NCBI RefSeq assembly: GCF_047722505.1
Contig: NZ_CP159814.1
Location: forward strand, 806,001-870,000
Source of the DNA: Pelagibacter sp047722505
Lineage (GTDB): Bacteria > Pseudomonadota > Alphaproteobacteria > Pelagibacterales > Pelagibacteraceae
Direction: 5' to 3'
Length of the DNA stretch: 64,000 nucleotides
How positions within the stretch are numbered: position 1 is the first letter of the stretch; each line of letters opens with the position of its first letter. Made by a program: the position numbers and the translations under genes. The notes under the pieces were generated by a model. It searched no databases. It was given only the letters and a program-made list of their open reading frames with translations, and was not told where the DNA came from. Of this stretch, positions 52,155 to 60,890 are shown piece by piece.

Positions 52155-52625
52155 TTAATCTAATTTTTCAGTATTAATTTCTTCTTGAGTATTGTCAATT
52201 GCAGAAACTAAAGTATGCCATGATAAAGTAGCACATTTAACTCTCATTGGATATTTTTTTACTCCAGATAAGCACATTAATTTAGTTTTTTCATCCTCTT
52301 TTAAATTTTCTGAATTTAATTTAGGGTTTTCTTTTATCATCCCTAAAAAATCTTCCACAATTTCTTTAGCTTCATGTTCATTCTTACCTTTAATTAAGTC
52401 TGTCATAATTGAAGCTGACGCCATTGAGATAGCACAACCACTACCTTCAAAAGAAATATCTTCTACTATTTTTTGTCCATTAAGTTTTAAATAAACATGC
52501 ACATTATCACCACATAAAGGATTATGTCCTTTAGCGTCTTTATTAAAATCATCAGTCTTACCAAGGTTTCTTGGATTTTTACCATGCTCTAGTATTATTT
52601 CTTGATATAATTCTTTTAAGTTCAT
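52155..52625 (-). CDS. sufU: SufU-type Fe-S scaffold/sulfur acceptor
   Basis: A 156-residue IscU-fold protein of the SufU type. Its zinc/sulfur-accepting residues lie in NPLCGDNVHVYLKL, FEGSGCAISMASASIM and MRVKCATLSWHTL, and the insertion before the last cysteine marks SufU rather than IscU. It overlaps sufS by 4 bases, as expected for its partner cysteine desulfurase. Confidence 0.92.
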   Translation of the reverse strand: MNLKELYQEIILEHGKNPRNLGKTDDFNKDAKGHNPLCGDNVHVYLKLNGQKIVEDISFEGSGCAISMASASIMTDLIKGKNEHEAKEIVEDFLGMIKENPKLNSENLKEDEKTKLMCLSGVKKYPMRVKCATLSWHTLVSAIDNTQEEINTEKLD

Positions 52626-53842
52626 TTTTGGTTAAAAATTTTTTTACAATTATTTATTGCATCATTAAGTTTATCTAAATCTTCTCTCGTATTATAAATT
52701 CCAACAGATGCTCGTGAGCTTGCAGGTATTTTTAATTTATCATGTAGAATTTGACAGCAATGATGACCTGCTCTTATTGCTACTCCATCTTCATCTAAAA
52801 TAGTTGCTACATCATGTGGGTGAATACCTTCAATAGTAAAAGATAAAACTCCACCTTTATTTTTAGGGTTACCAATTAATTTAACTGAGTTGTTTTTTTG
52901 TAACAGTTTCTGCCCATATTCAACTAAGTCAGCTTCATGTTTCACCACATTATCTATACCAATTCTTTCTAAAAATTTAATAGACTGATCAAAAGCAATC
53001 ACTTGAGCAGTAGCCATAGTTCCTGCTTCAAATTTATTGGGTAAATCACCATAAGAAATTCTATCTTTTTTAACTTCATTGATCATTCCACCGCCACCTT
53101 GATACGGTGGCAATTCTTCTAGCCATTTTTTTTTACCATACAAAATACCTAAACCAGTTGGACCATACATTTTGTGACAAGAAATTGCATAAAAGTCACA
53201 ATCAAGATCTTGCATATCCAATCTTAAGTGGGGAGCACCCTGACAACCATCAACTACAACTATTATTCCTTTTGAATGAGCAAGTTCTGTTATTTCTTTA
53301 ATCGGCAAAATAGCACCAGTAACATTTGATAAATGTGTAATTGAAATTACTTTTGTTCTAGAAGTAATTTTTTTTTCAATCTCTTCCAAAGTAACTTCCC
53401 CATCATCATTAATTTCAGCAAAATTAATTTTTATATTTTTGGATTTTCTTAGAAAGTGCCATGGAACATAATTGGAATGATGTTCCAACTCAGTAATAAG
53501 TACTTCATCACCTTCTTGTAAATAATTTTGACCCAATGTATTAGCAACTAAATTGAGTGCCTCAGTTGCACCTTTAGTAAAAACAATTTCATTTTTATCC
53601 TTGGCATTAATAAACCTTTGAACTGAAGTTCTTGTATTTTCATATAAGTTGGTAGCAGCAACAGCTAAATAATGAACACTTCTCCCTACATTAGAAAATT
53701 CTTTGGTATAAAAATCATTTATTCTATCTATTACAACTTTTGGTTTTTGAGAGGAATTTGCACTATCAAGATAAACTAAATCATTATTTTGAATTTTTTC
53801 GTCAAAAATAGGAAACTCTCTTTTTATCGTATCTATATTCAT
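52622..53842 (-). CDS. sufS: Cysteine desulfurase
   Basis: A 406-residue PLP enzyme that takes sulfur from cysteine for Fe-S synthesis. The PLP lysine is in AISCHKMYGPTGLG, the ligand histidine in TELEHHSN, and the reactive cysteine in IRAGHHCCQ near residue 360. It belongs to group II (SufS). It overlaps sufD and sufU by 4 bases on each side. Confidence 0.96.
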   Translation of the reverse strand: MNIDTIKREFPIFDEKIQNNDLVYLDSANSSQKPKVVIDRINDFYTKEFSNVGRSVHYLAVAATNLYENTRTSVQRFINAKDKNEIVFTKGATEALNLVANTLGQNYLQEGDEVLITELEHHSNYVPWHFLRKSKNIKINFAEINDDGEVTLEEIEKKITSRTKVISITHLSNVTGAILPIKEITELAHSKGIIVVVDGCQGAPHLRLDMQDLDCDFYAISCHKMYGPTGLGILYGKKKWLEELPPYQGGGGMINEVKKDRISYGDLPNKFEAGTMATAQVIAFDQSIKFLERIGIDNVVKHEADLVEYGQKLLQKNNSVKLIGNPKNKGGVLSFTIEGIHPHDVATILDEDGVAIRAGHHCCQILHDKLKIPASSRASVGIYNTREDLDKLNDAINNCKKIFNQK

Positions 53843-55104
53843 TCCTTAAGTCCAATCATGTTTTTTATTAAATTTTTAATTTCAGAATCTGTTATTTTTT
53901 CTATTACATCTAATAAAAAACCATTAATTAAAAGTTCTCTGGATTGTTGATAATTTAATCCCCTGGACATTAAATAAAATATTGAGTCCTCATCTAAACT
54001 ACCTGATGCAGAACCATGTGAACATTTAACATCATCTGCATAAATTTCTAATTCTGGTTTTGCATTAAATTCAGATGCTTCACTTAATAAAATTGCTTTA
54101 CTTAGTTGATATCCATCTGTTTTTTGTGCTTCTGAATTAACAAATATTTTTCCCTGATATACAGCTTTAGAACTATCGTCTAAAACACTTTTAATTAATT
54201 GATAGCTTTTAGTATTTTCTGTTAGATGATTTATAGTAGTTCTAACTTCATGGTGCCTATCATCAGAAAGAGAAAGAATACCATTTATAAATGCTGATGA
54301 ATATTTTCCATTTAAGTTACAATTAATCTCATTCTTAAAAAAATGTGATCCAGATGATAAAATAAACGTTTCTGATATACTATTAGCAGCTTGTTCGATG
54401 TTGTTAAAAGAATATTTTACATTCTTATTTTCTATTTTATCAATTTTATAATTCTTTAAATTTGCATTTTGTTTTAAGTCAAAATTATAAAAAATATTTA
54501 AAAAATTTTTTTCTGAATTATCATTAAATAAATCTATTATTCTTAGAGAGCTATTTTCTTCTAATTGAAGATCTAAGCTTAAATTTATGTTTTTGGACTT
54601 AATCTTATCATTTGTTATATGATAAATTATTAAAGGTTTTACTAATTGATAATCTTTTTTAACCAAGATTTTATAAGATTTATTGGTAAAAGCCTTATTT
54701 AAATCAATTAACGAGTTAAAGTTATTTGACCTATCATCAATTTCTGGCTCATCAATTATTTCTATCTTATCTTTTTTTTCATAATCAAAATCAATTTTTT
54801 CAATCCTACCATTTATAAAGACAATCTTGTTATGTTCTGACCCATCAATAAATACTGATGTATCAATCTTATTTGATAATGAATAATCATTATAAAAACT
54901 AAGATCACCAATATTTTTTTTAATTATTTGATTTAAATCAGAAAATTTCCAGTTTTCTTGTCTTCTGTTTGGAAAACCTGTTTTTATAAATTCATTCAAA
55001 GAGTTTTGTTTAAGTTCAATATCTCTTTTAGTGAAACTTGAAGTTTTTATAATATTATCAAAATCTATTTGAAGCTGTTCTTTCATTAAATTAAAAACTT
55101 TCAT
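53839..55104 (-). CDS. sufD: Fe-S assembly scaffold protein SufD
   Basis: A 421-residue beta-helix protein of the SufBCD complex. The N-terminal helix part has FPNRRQENWKFSDL, and the C-terminal ADDVKCSHGSASGSLDEDSIFYLMSRGL holds the conserved histidine and is strongly diagnostic. The middle region is divergent and AT-rich, as usual for SufD. It overlaps sufC by 14 bases and sufS by 4. Confidence 0.94.
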   Translation of the reverse strand: MKVFNLMKEQLQIDFDNIIKTSSFTKRDIELKQNSLNEFIKTGFPNRRQENWKFSDLNQIIKKNIGDLSFYNDYSLSNKIDTSVFIDGSEHNKIVFINGRIEKIDFDYEKKDKIEIIDEPEIDDRSNNFNSLIDLNKAFTNKSYKILVKKDYQLVKPLIIYHITNDKIKSKNINLSLDLQLEENSSLRIIDLFNDNSEKNFLNIFYNFDLKQNANLKNYKIDKIENKNVKYSFNNIEQAANSISETFILSSGSHFFKNEINCNLNGKYSSAFINGILSLSDDRHHEVRTTINHLTENTKSYQLIKSVLDDSSKAVYQGKIFVNSEAQKTDGYQLSKAILLSEASEFNAKPELEIYADDVKCSHGSASGSLDEDSIFYLMSRGLNYQQSRELLINGFLLDVIEKITDSEIKNLIKNMIGLKE

Positions 55105-55822
55105 ATCCTTTTTTTTCTAGTTCTAAAGCTAATTCAGCTCCACCAGATTTGATAATTTTTCCATCTTTCAATACATGCACGAAATCAGGTTTAATATAAT
55201 CTAGCAGCCTCTGATAATGGGTAATTATTAGAAAAGAATTTTTCTTATTCCTTAAAGAATTTACCCCATCGGCAACAATTTTTAAAGCATCAATATCTAA
55301 TCCTGAGTCGGTTTCATCCAAAATTGATAACTTTGGTGTTAACAATGACATTTGCAAAATTTCATTTTTCTTTTTTTCTCCACCAGAAAAACCAACATTT
55401 AATTGTCTATTTAGTTTTTCTTCATCAAACTTAAGTTCTTTTGCTTTTTCTTTTACTAATTTCAAAAACTCGATAGCATCAAGCTCCTTTTCACCTCTTG
55501 CTTTTTTTACTGCATTTAATGAAGTTTTTAAAAATATATTCGTATTAACTCCAGGAATTTCTAAAGGATACTGAAATGCTAAGAAGATACCTTTGTGTGC
55601 TCTTTCCTCTGTTTCTAAATCAAATAAATTTTTATTTTCAAAAAGAATCTCACCTGAAACTTCATATCCTTTTTTACCTGATAAAATATTTGATAACGTA
55701 CTTTTTCCAGATCCATTTGGACCCATTATAGCATGAACCTCTCCTGGGTTTATTTCAAGAGAAAGCCCCTTTAAAATTTCTTTGCTATCTATCTTTGCGT
55801 TTAATTTATTTATCTTTAACAT
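55091..55822 (-). CDS. sufC: Fe-S assembly ATPase SufC
   Basis: A 243-residue ABC-type ATPase of the SufBCD complex. Walker A GPNGSGKST is at 34-42, the signature is GFSGGEKKKNEI, and Walker B with the switch is LSILDETDSGLDIDAL, as in SufC. It has no membrane segment, as expected. Between sufB (one-base overlap) and sufD. Confidence 0.96.
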   Translation of the reverse strand: MLKINKLNAKIDSKEILKGLSLEINPGEVHAIMGPNGSGKSTLSNILSGKKGYEVSGEILFENKNLFDLETEERAHKGIFLAFQYPLEIPGVNTNIFLKTSLNAVKKARGEKELDAIEFLKLVKEKAKELKFDEEKLNRQLNVGFSGGEKKKNEILQMSLLTPKLSILDETDSGLDIDALKIVADGVNSLRNKKNSFLIITHYQRLLDYIKPDFVHVLKDGKIIKSGGAELALELEKKGYESF

Positions 55823-57264
55823 TAGCCAACACTTCCTTCCAAACTAATACCAACTAACTTTTGAGCTTCTACAGCAAATTCCATCGGTAGCTGTTGTAAT
55901 ACCTCTTTACAAAATCCATTCACTATTAATCCAACTGCTTCTTCTTGACTCAAACCTCTTTGCTGACAATAATGAAGTTGTTCTTCACTTATTTTTGAAG
56001 TTGTTGCCTCGTGAGCAATATTTGATTCTGAGTTTTTATTTTTAATATATGGAACTGTATGTGCTCCACACTTATTACCCATTAATAATGAATCACATTG
56101 AGTATAATTACTAGAATTTGATGCTTTAGAGGAAATATCAACAAGGCCTCTGTAAGTCATATCTGAAAATCCTGCGCTTATTCCTTTTGAAATAATTTTA
56201 CTCTTTGTATTTTTACCTAAATGTATCATTTTTGTGCCTGTGTCAGCTTTTTGATGATTATTTGTAATTGCAATTGAATAAAACTCTCCAATTGAATTGT
56301 CCCCTTTTAAGATGCAACTTGGATATTTCCAGGTAATAGCAGATCCTGTTTCTACTTGTGTCCACGAAATTTTAGAATTTTTACCTTTGCACAAACCTCG
56401 TTTGGTAACAAAATTATATATTCCACCTTTTCCATCTTTATCTCCAGGATACCAATTTTGAACTGTGGAATATTTTATTTCAGCATCATCTAGTGCTATT
56501 AACTCTACATTAGCAGCATGCAATTGATTTTCATCTCTCATAGGAGCTGTGCAACCTTCTAAATAACTTACATAACTTCCTTTATCTGCAACAATTAAAG
56601 TTCTTTCAAACTGACCTGTATTTGAGGCATTAATTCTAAAGTAAGTAGATAATTCCATCGGACATCTTACGCCCTCAGGTATATATGCGAACGAACCATC
56701 AGTAAAAACAGCAGAATTAAGAGTTGCAAAAAAGTGATCAGTTGTAGGAATTACAGATCCTAGATATTTCTTAACTAGCTCAGGATGATTTTGAATAGCC
56801 TCCGATATAGGACAAAAGATAATTCCTAGTTTAAACAGTTCTTCTCTAAAAGTTGTGGCAACTGATACCGAATCAAATACTGCATCAACTGCAATACCAT
56901 TTAATCTTGCTTGTTCTTGAAGTGGGATCCCAAGTTTTTTATATGTTTCTAAAAGTTTTGGATCTAATTCGTCTAAACTTTTAGGTTTATCATCCATACT
57001 TTTTGGTGCTGAATAATAATATAAATCTTGATAATCAATTTTTGGATACTTAGGTTTTTGCCAATCTGGTTCTTTTAATTGTTTAAATCTTTCAAATGCT
57101 TTTAATCTAAAATCAAGCATCCATTTAGGTTCTTTTTTAATATTTGAAATAAATTTAATTACTTCTTCATTTAAGCCTTTGGGTGCTGTTATACTTTCAA
57201 TGTCAGTTGAAAATCCATATTTATAATCTTTTAATTTTTCTATTTCTTTTTCTCTAGCGTCCAT
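55822..57264 (-). CDS. sufB: Fe-S assembly scaffold protein SufB
   Basis: A 480-residue core scaffold on which clusters are built. Highly conserved segments include FRINASNTGQFERTLIVAD, SYLEGCTAPMRDENQLHAA, GKNSKISWTQVETGSAITWKYPS (read in two parts) and AHEATTSKISEEQLHYCQQRG, with the cluster-related cysteine near the C-terminus. It starts one base after the regulator gene, so the regulator and scaffold are co-transcribed. Confidence 0.96.
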   Translation of the reverse strand: MDAREKEIEKLKDYKYGFSTDIESITAPKGLNEEVIKFISNIKKEPKWMLDFRLKAFERFKQLKEPDWQKPKYPKIDYQDLYYYSAPKSMDDKPKSLDELDPKLLETYKKLGIPLQEQARLNGIAVDAVFDSVSVATTFREELFKLGIIFCPISEAIQNHPELVKKYLGSVIPTTDHFFATLNSAVFTDGSFAYIPEGVRCPMELSTYFRINASNTGQFERTLIVADKGSYVSYLEGCTAPMRDENQLHAANVELIALDDAEIKYSTVQNWYPGDKDGKGGIYNFVTKRGLCKGKNSKISWTQVETGSAITWKYPSCILKGDNSIGEFYSIAITNNHQKADTGTKMIHLGKNTKSKIISKGISAGFSDMTYRGLVDISSKASNSSNYTQCDSLLMGNKCGAHTVPYIKNKNSESNIAHEATTSKISEEQLHYCQQRGLSQEEAVGLIVNGFCKEVLQQLPMEFAVEAQKLVGISLEGSVG

Positions 57265-57265
57265 T

Positions 57266-57691
57266 TTAATTTCTACTTTCTGATGAGTTGCTTATAAGAT
57301 CTTTTAAATTCTTTTGTTCAAAAAAGTGATTGATATGAACCTCAAGTTCATCCCATAAATTATGAGTGATACATTTTGTAGTCTTACTATTGCATCCTTT
57401 TTTAGACTCCTTCTTACATTGAACAGTTTTAACTTCTTCATCTACAGCACTAAGTATGTTTGCTAATTTAATTTCTTCTGGTTCTTTATTTAAGATATAA
57501 CCTCCATTAGTTCCTCTAATGCTTTTTACGATATTATATTTTTTTAACTTAGAAAAAATTTGCTCTAAAAAATCCAAAGAAATTCCTTGTCTTAACGATA
57601 TATCTCTTAAAGATACTGGATTAACACTATTGAACTTAGCAAGGTCAGCTAAAGCCATTACCGCATATCTACCTTTTGATGTTAATTTCAT
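57266..57691 (-). CDS. Rrf2 family Fe-S/iron regulator (RirA/IscR-like), first gene of the suf operon
   Basis: A 141-residue winged-helix repressor. The N-terminal part (LTSKGRYAVMALADLA and GISLDFLEQIFSKLKK) binds DNA, and C92, C100 and C107 should hold an Fe-S cluster. The CX7CX6C spacing is nearer to RirA (CX7CX5C) than to E. coli IscR (CX5CX5C). It probably senses iron or Fe-S status and represses its own operon through the palindrome at 57726-57744. AAGGG lies 6 bases before the ATG. Confidence 0.88.
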   Translation of the reverse strand: MKLTSKGRYAVMALADLAKFNSVNPVSLRDISLRQGISLDFLEQIFSKLKKYNIVKSIRGTNGGYILNKEPEEIKLANILSAVDEEVKTVQCKKESKKGCNSKTTKCITHNLWDELEVHINHFFEQKNLKDLISNSSESRN

Positions 57692-57715
57692 ATTTACCCT
57701 TATTTAAGAAGGCTT

Positions 57716-57744
57716 TTTATACAAACTTGACTAAATTAGTCAAG
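57716..57744 (-). promoter_or_regulatory. suf operon promoter with overlapping TGA-N9-TCA operator
   Basis: On the minus strand TTGACT (57743-57738) and TATAAA (57721-57716) are spaced by 16 bases, a good sigma70 promoter. Over the -35 and spacer lies a perfect 9+1+9 palindrome, CTTGACTAA-A-TTAGTCAAG (57726-57744), containing TGA-N9-TCA, the iron-rhodo box pattern bound by RirA. Transcription would start near 57709, leaving a leader of about 18 bases. Confidence 0.8.
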
Positions 57745-57829
57745 TATACAATATAAAAAAAAAGATAACATATTGTCGCTTAGTTATGATAAGTGTATTT
57801 TTTTTTGAGAATAATAATCAATATCATTT

Positions 57830-58486
57830 ATGGATAACAAAATAGTAGAAGTATTTATACCTGGACCTGCTGGAAGAATGGAAGCCAAGTATTACAAGAG
57901 TGAAAAAATTACATCACCAATAGCATTAGTATTACAACCTCATCCTCAATATGGCGGAACAATGAATAATAAAGTTGTGGTTGATACGTTTCATACGTTT
58001 ATGGAAAATGGATTTTCTGTATGTAGAGTAAACTTTAGAGGTGTTGGAAAAAGTGATGGTGAGTTTGATAATGGTCAAGGTGAACTAGCTGATGCAGCTG
58101 CAGCCCTAGATTGGTTAGAGCGTGAAAATTTTGACAACTCTCAATGTTGGGTTTCAGGATTTTCTTTTGGATCACTAATTGCAATGCAATTACTAATGAG
58201 AAGACCAGAAATAAATAGATTTATTGCAATCTCTCCACAACCAAATGTATATGACTTTTCATTTTTATCTCCTTGTCCTACTTCAGGTTTGATGATTTAT
58301 GGAAAAAAGGATGAGTTAGTTCCCCTGGAACATATTACAGATCTAGATAAAAGATTAAGTGCCCAAAAAGGTATTAAGGTTGACTTTCAAGCTATAAATG
58401 AGGCTAATCATTTTTTTAATAAAACAGAAGATGTATTGGTAAAAAGCTTAGACAAGTATATCAAAAAAGAATCTGCTTTATTTTAA
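57830..58486 (+). CDS. Alpha/beta hydrolase (COG2945-like)
   Basis: A 218-residue soluble hydrolase. VLQPHPQYGGTMNNKV near residue 35, VNFRGVGKSDGEFD near 65, the nucleophile serine in WVSGFSFGSLIAMQL, and later YGKKDELVP and EANHFF (aspartate and histidine) form the expected triad. It resembles the COG2945 group of small hydrolases with no assigned substrate. It diverges from the suf operon and may share its control region. Confidence 0.88.
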   Translation: MDNKIVEVFIPGPAGRMEAKYYKSEKITSPIALVLQPHPQYGGTMNNKVVVDTFHTFMENGFSVCRVNFRGVGKSDGEFDNGQGELADAAAALDWLERENFDNSQCWVSGFSFGSLIAMQLLMRRPEINRFIAISPQPNVYDFSFLSPCPTSGLMIYGKKDELVPLEHITDLDKRLSAQKGIKVDFQAINEANHFFNKTEDVLVKSLDKYIKKESALF

Positions 58487-58488
58487 TC

Positions 58489-59616
58489 TTAATAGTTTTT
58501 GACTAAATCTCCACCTGTGCAAGATTTTTTTACATTTGTTGTATTGGTAAATGAAATTGGTTTTTTAAGTAAAGATCTAATCGCAAGATAAGCAAAAGCT
58601 TGGGACTCAACAAAATCACCATTAATATTAAAGTCATCAATTAAACTTAAAGTAATATTATTTGGTAATTTTTTTCTAATATTTTCAATTAGAGTTAAAT
58701 TTTTTCTACCCCCACCACAAACTAATATATTTATTTTTTCATTTTGATAAATTTTGGTTATATTAGTTATTGATTGATAGATTATTTCGCTAGTAAATTT
58801 AGTTAATGTTGAAAGTCCGTTCTCATATGATAAGCCTCTTACAAAACTAAGATCAAAGTCTTTAATATCAAACGAAAGATTGTCACCAATTTTAATATTA
58901 TCAAAATTTTCTATCGCCTGATTTAGAATAGTTTTATCTATTTTTCCAACACTCGCTGCTTTGCCACCATCATCAAATCTATTATTAGTGTGTTTTCTAA
59001 CCCATTCATCTAACAAGCAATTACCAGGTCCTATATCTTGACTTTTTAAATCTTCTTTTTTATCTGATATAATAATAGTGATATTTGCAATTCCGCCAAT
59101 ATTTAAAACACAAACGGGCAATTTCATATGAGCTTTATTTATAAGTAAGTTATGAAAGATTGGTGCTAATGGTGCTCCCTGCCCTCCATTGGCAATATCA
59201 TTGGCTCTAAAATTATAAACTACATCTTTTTTTAAAAGATTTGATAGTAAGGATCCATCACCTAATTGTTTTGAAATTTTTTGGTTAGCATCATGAAAAA
59301 TTGTTTGTCCATGAAACCCAACTAAATCTATTTCATTAACATTTTTATTAATAATTTTATTGCAGATTTTAGCATGAAATAGTGTTATTTTTCTCTCAAT
59401 ATCATTAATTAGTTTTGAATTAAGAATTATATCATTTGCAGAGTTAATTTTGTTTCTAAGGTTTACTAAATCCCTATATAAATCTCCATCATATTCAAAA
59501 TATTCGTTAAAAATTGACTCATATTGCTTCTCTCCATCTGAACTAATAATTGATGCGTCTACACCGTCCATTGATGTGCCACTCATCAAACCCAAAGAGG
59601 TATAAATTTTTTCCAT
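58489..59616 (-). CDS. anmK: Anhydro-N-acetylmuramic acid kinase
   Basis: A 375-residue sugar kinase of the ASKHA fold that phosphorylates 1,6-anhydroMurNAc during recycling of the cell wall. LGLMSGTSMDGVDASI at the N-terminus, VGFHGQTIFHDA near residue 101, NIGGIANITII and the C-terminal NILVCGGGRKN are diagnostic. It diverges from tyrS, with 44 bases between starts. Confidence 0.95.
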   Translation of the reverse strand: MEKIYTSLGLMSGTSMDGVDASIISSDGEKQYESIFNEYFEYDGDLYRDLVNLRNKINSANDIILNSKLINDIERKITLFHAKICNKIINKNVNEIDLVGFHGQTIFHDANQKISKQLGDGSLLSNLLKKDVVYNFRANDIANGGQGAPLAPIFHNLLINKAHMKLPVCVLNIGGIANITIIISDKKEDLKSQDIGPGNCLLDEWVRKHTNNRFDDGGKAASVGKIDKTILNQAIENFDNIKIGDNLSFDIKDFDLSFVRGLSYENGLSTLTKFTSEIIYQSITNITKIYQNEKINILVCGGGRKNLTLIENIRKKLPNNITLSLIDDFNINGDFVESQAFAYLAIRSLLKKPISFTNTTNVKKSCTGGDLVKNY

Positions 59617-59660
59617 TCTTATTTTTTAAATAAATATTGTATATTCTAGATATCATATTT

Positions 59661-60890
59661 ATGAATAATTTTTTAAAAGAATTTAGAGATAGAGGATTTT
59701 TTTACCAGTGCACAGGTGAAGAAAATTTATCTCAGTTATTGGATAAAGAAAAAATAAGTGCTTATATAGGTTTTGATTGTACTGCTGAGAGTCTTCATGT
59801 TGGAAGTTTACTACAAATCATGTGTCTTAGATTGTTACAAAAACATGGTCATCGTCCTATAGTCTTATTGGGTGGTGGAACAACTAGAATTGGAGATCCC
59901 TCAGGAAAAGATAAAACTAGAACCATTTTATCGGAAGAGGAAATTGAGAAAAATATTAGTAATATTGAAAAAATTTTAAAAAATTTTTTAGATGATAAAG
60001 ATCCAAACACTAAGCCTATATTTGTAAATAATTACTCTTGGTTAAAAAGTTTAAATTACATATCTTTTTTGAGAGATATTGGAAAACACTTTACCATAAA
60101 TAAAATGTTAAGTTTTGATAGTGTAAAAACGAGACTAGAGAGAGAGCAATCTTTAAGTTACATGGAGTTTAATTATATGATTTTACAAGCATATGATTTT
60201 CTTGAATTAAATAAAAAAGAAAATTGCATGTTACAAATTGGTGGTTCAGATCAATGGGGGAATATTGTTAATGGTGTTGATCTAATTAAGCGACATTCTA
60301 ACAACCATGTCTACGGTTTGACGACACCACTGATCACGCTGGCGTCAGGTGCCAAAATGGGTAAGACTGAGACTGGTGCAGTTTGGTTGGATAAAAAATT
60401 TCTTTCAGCATATGATTATTGGCAATTTTGGAGAAATATAGATGATCGAGATGTTTTGAAGTTCTTAAAAATTTTCACCAACATTTCAATAGAAGAAATA
60501 GAAAAGATTAAAGATAAAGATATTAATGAATTAAAAATTTTATTAGCCAATGAAACAACAACAATGTTGCATGGTAAAGATGAGGCTAAAATCTCTAAAG
60601 AAACAGCCCAACAAACTTTTGTTGAAAATACACTTGGGGATAATTTACCATCAATTTCAATTGAAGAAAAAATGTTAGATAATCAAGTTAATATTGTAGA
60701 TCTAATAGTAATGTCAAAATTAGAAACTTCTAAAAGTGAGATTAGAAGGTTAATAAAAGGAAATGGGATTAAAATAAACGCACAAACTATTTCTGATGAA
60801 AAATTAGTTATCACTAAATCTTTATTTAAAAAAAAACTAATCAAACTTTCTTTGGGTAAAAAAAAACATATTAAAGTTGAATTAACTTAA
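59661..60890 (+). CDS. tyrS: Tyrosyl-tRNA synthetase
   Basis: A 409-residue class I synthetase. The HIGH-type motif is HVGSLLQI, ILQAYDFLELN and IGGSDQWGNIVNG bind tyrosine, and the KMSKS loop is GAKMGKTETGAVWLD. A C-terminal S4 RNA-binding domain follows (SKLETSKSEIRRLIKGNG). The ATG at 59661 is chosen over 59637, which would add 8 residues without homology. The 3' end overlaps the AsmA-like gene by 4 bases. Confidence 0.96.
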   Translation: MNNFLKEFRDRGFFYQCTGEENLSQLLDKEKISAYIGFDCTAESLHVGSLLQIMCLRLLQKHGHRPIVLLGGGTTRIGDPSGKDKTRTILSEEEIEKNISNIEKILKNFLDDKDPNTKPIFVNNYSWLKSLNYISFLRDIGKHFTINKMLSFDSVKTRLEREQSLSYMEFNYMILQAYDFLELNKKENCMLQIGGSDQWGNIVNGVDLIKRHSNNHVYGLTTPLITLASGAKMGKTETGAVWLDKKFLSAYDYWQFWRNIDDRDVLKFLKIFTNISIEEIEKIKDKDINELKILLANETTTMLHGKDEAKISKETAQQTFVENTLGDNLPSISIEEKMLDNQVNIVDLIVMSKLETSKSEIRRLIKGNGIKINAQTISDEKLVITKSLFKKKLIKLSLGKKKHIKVELT

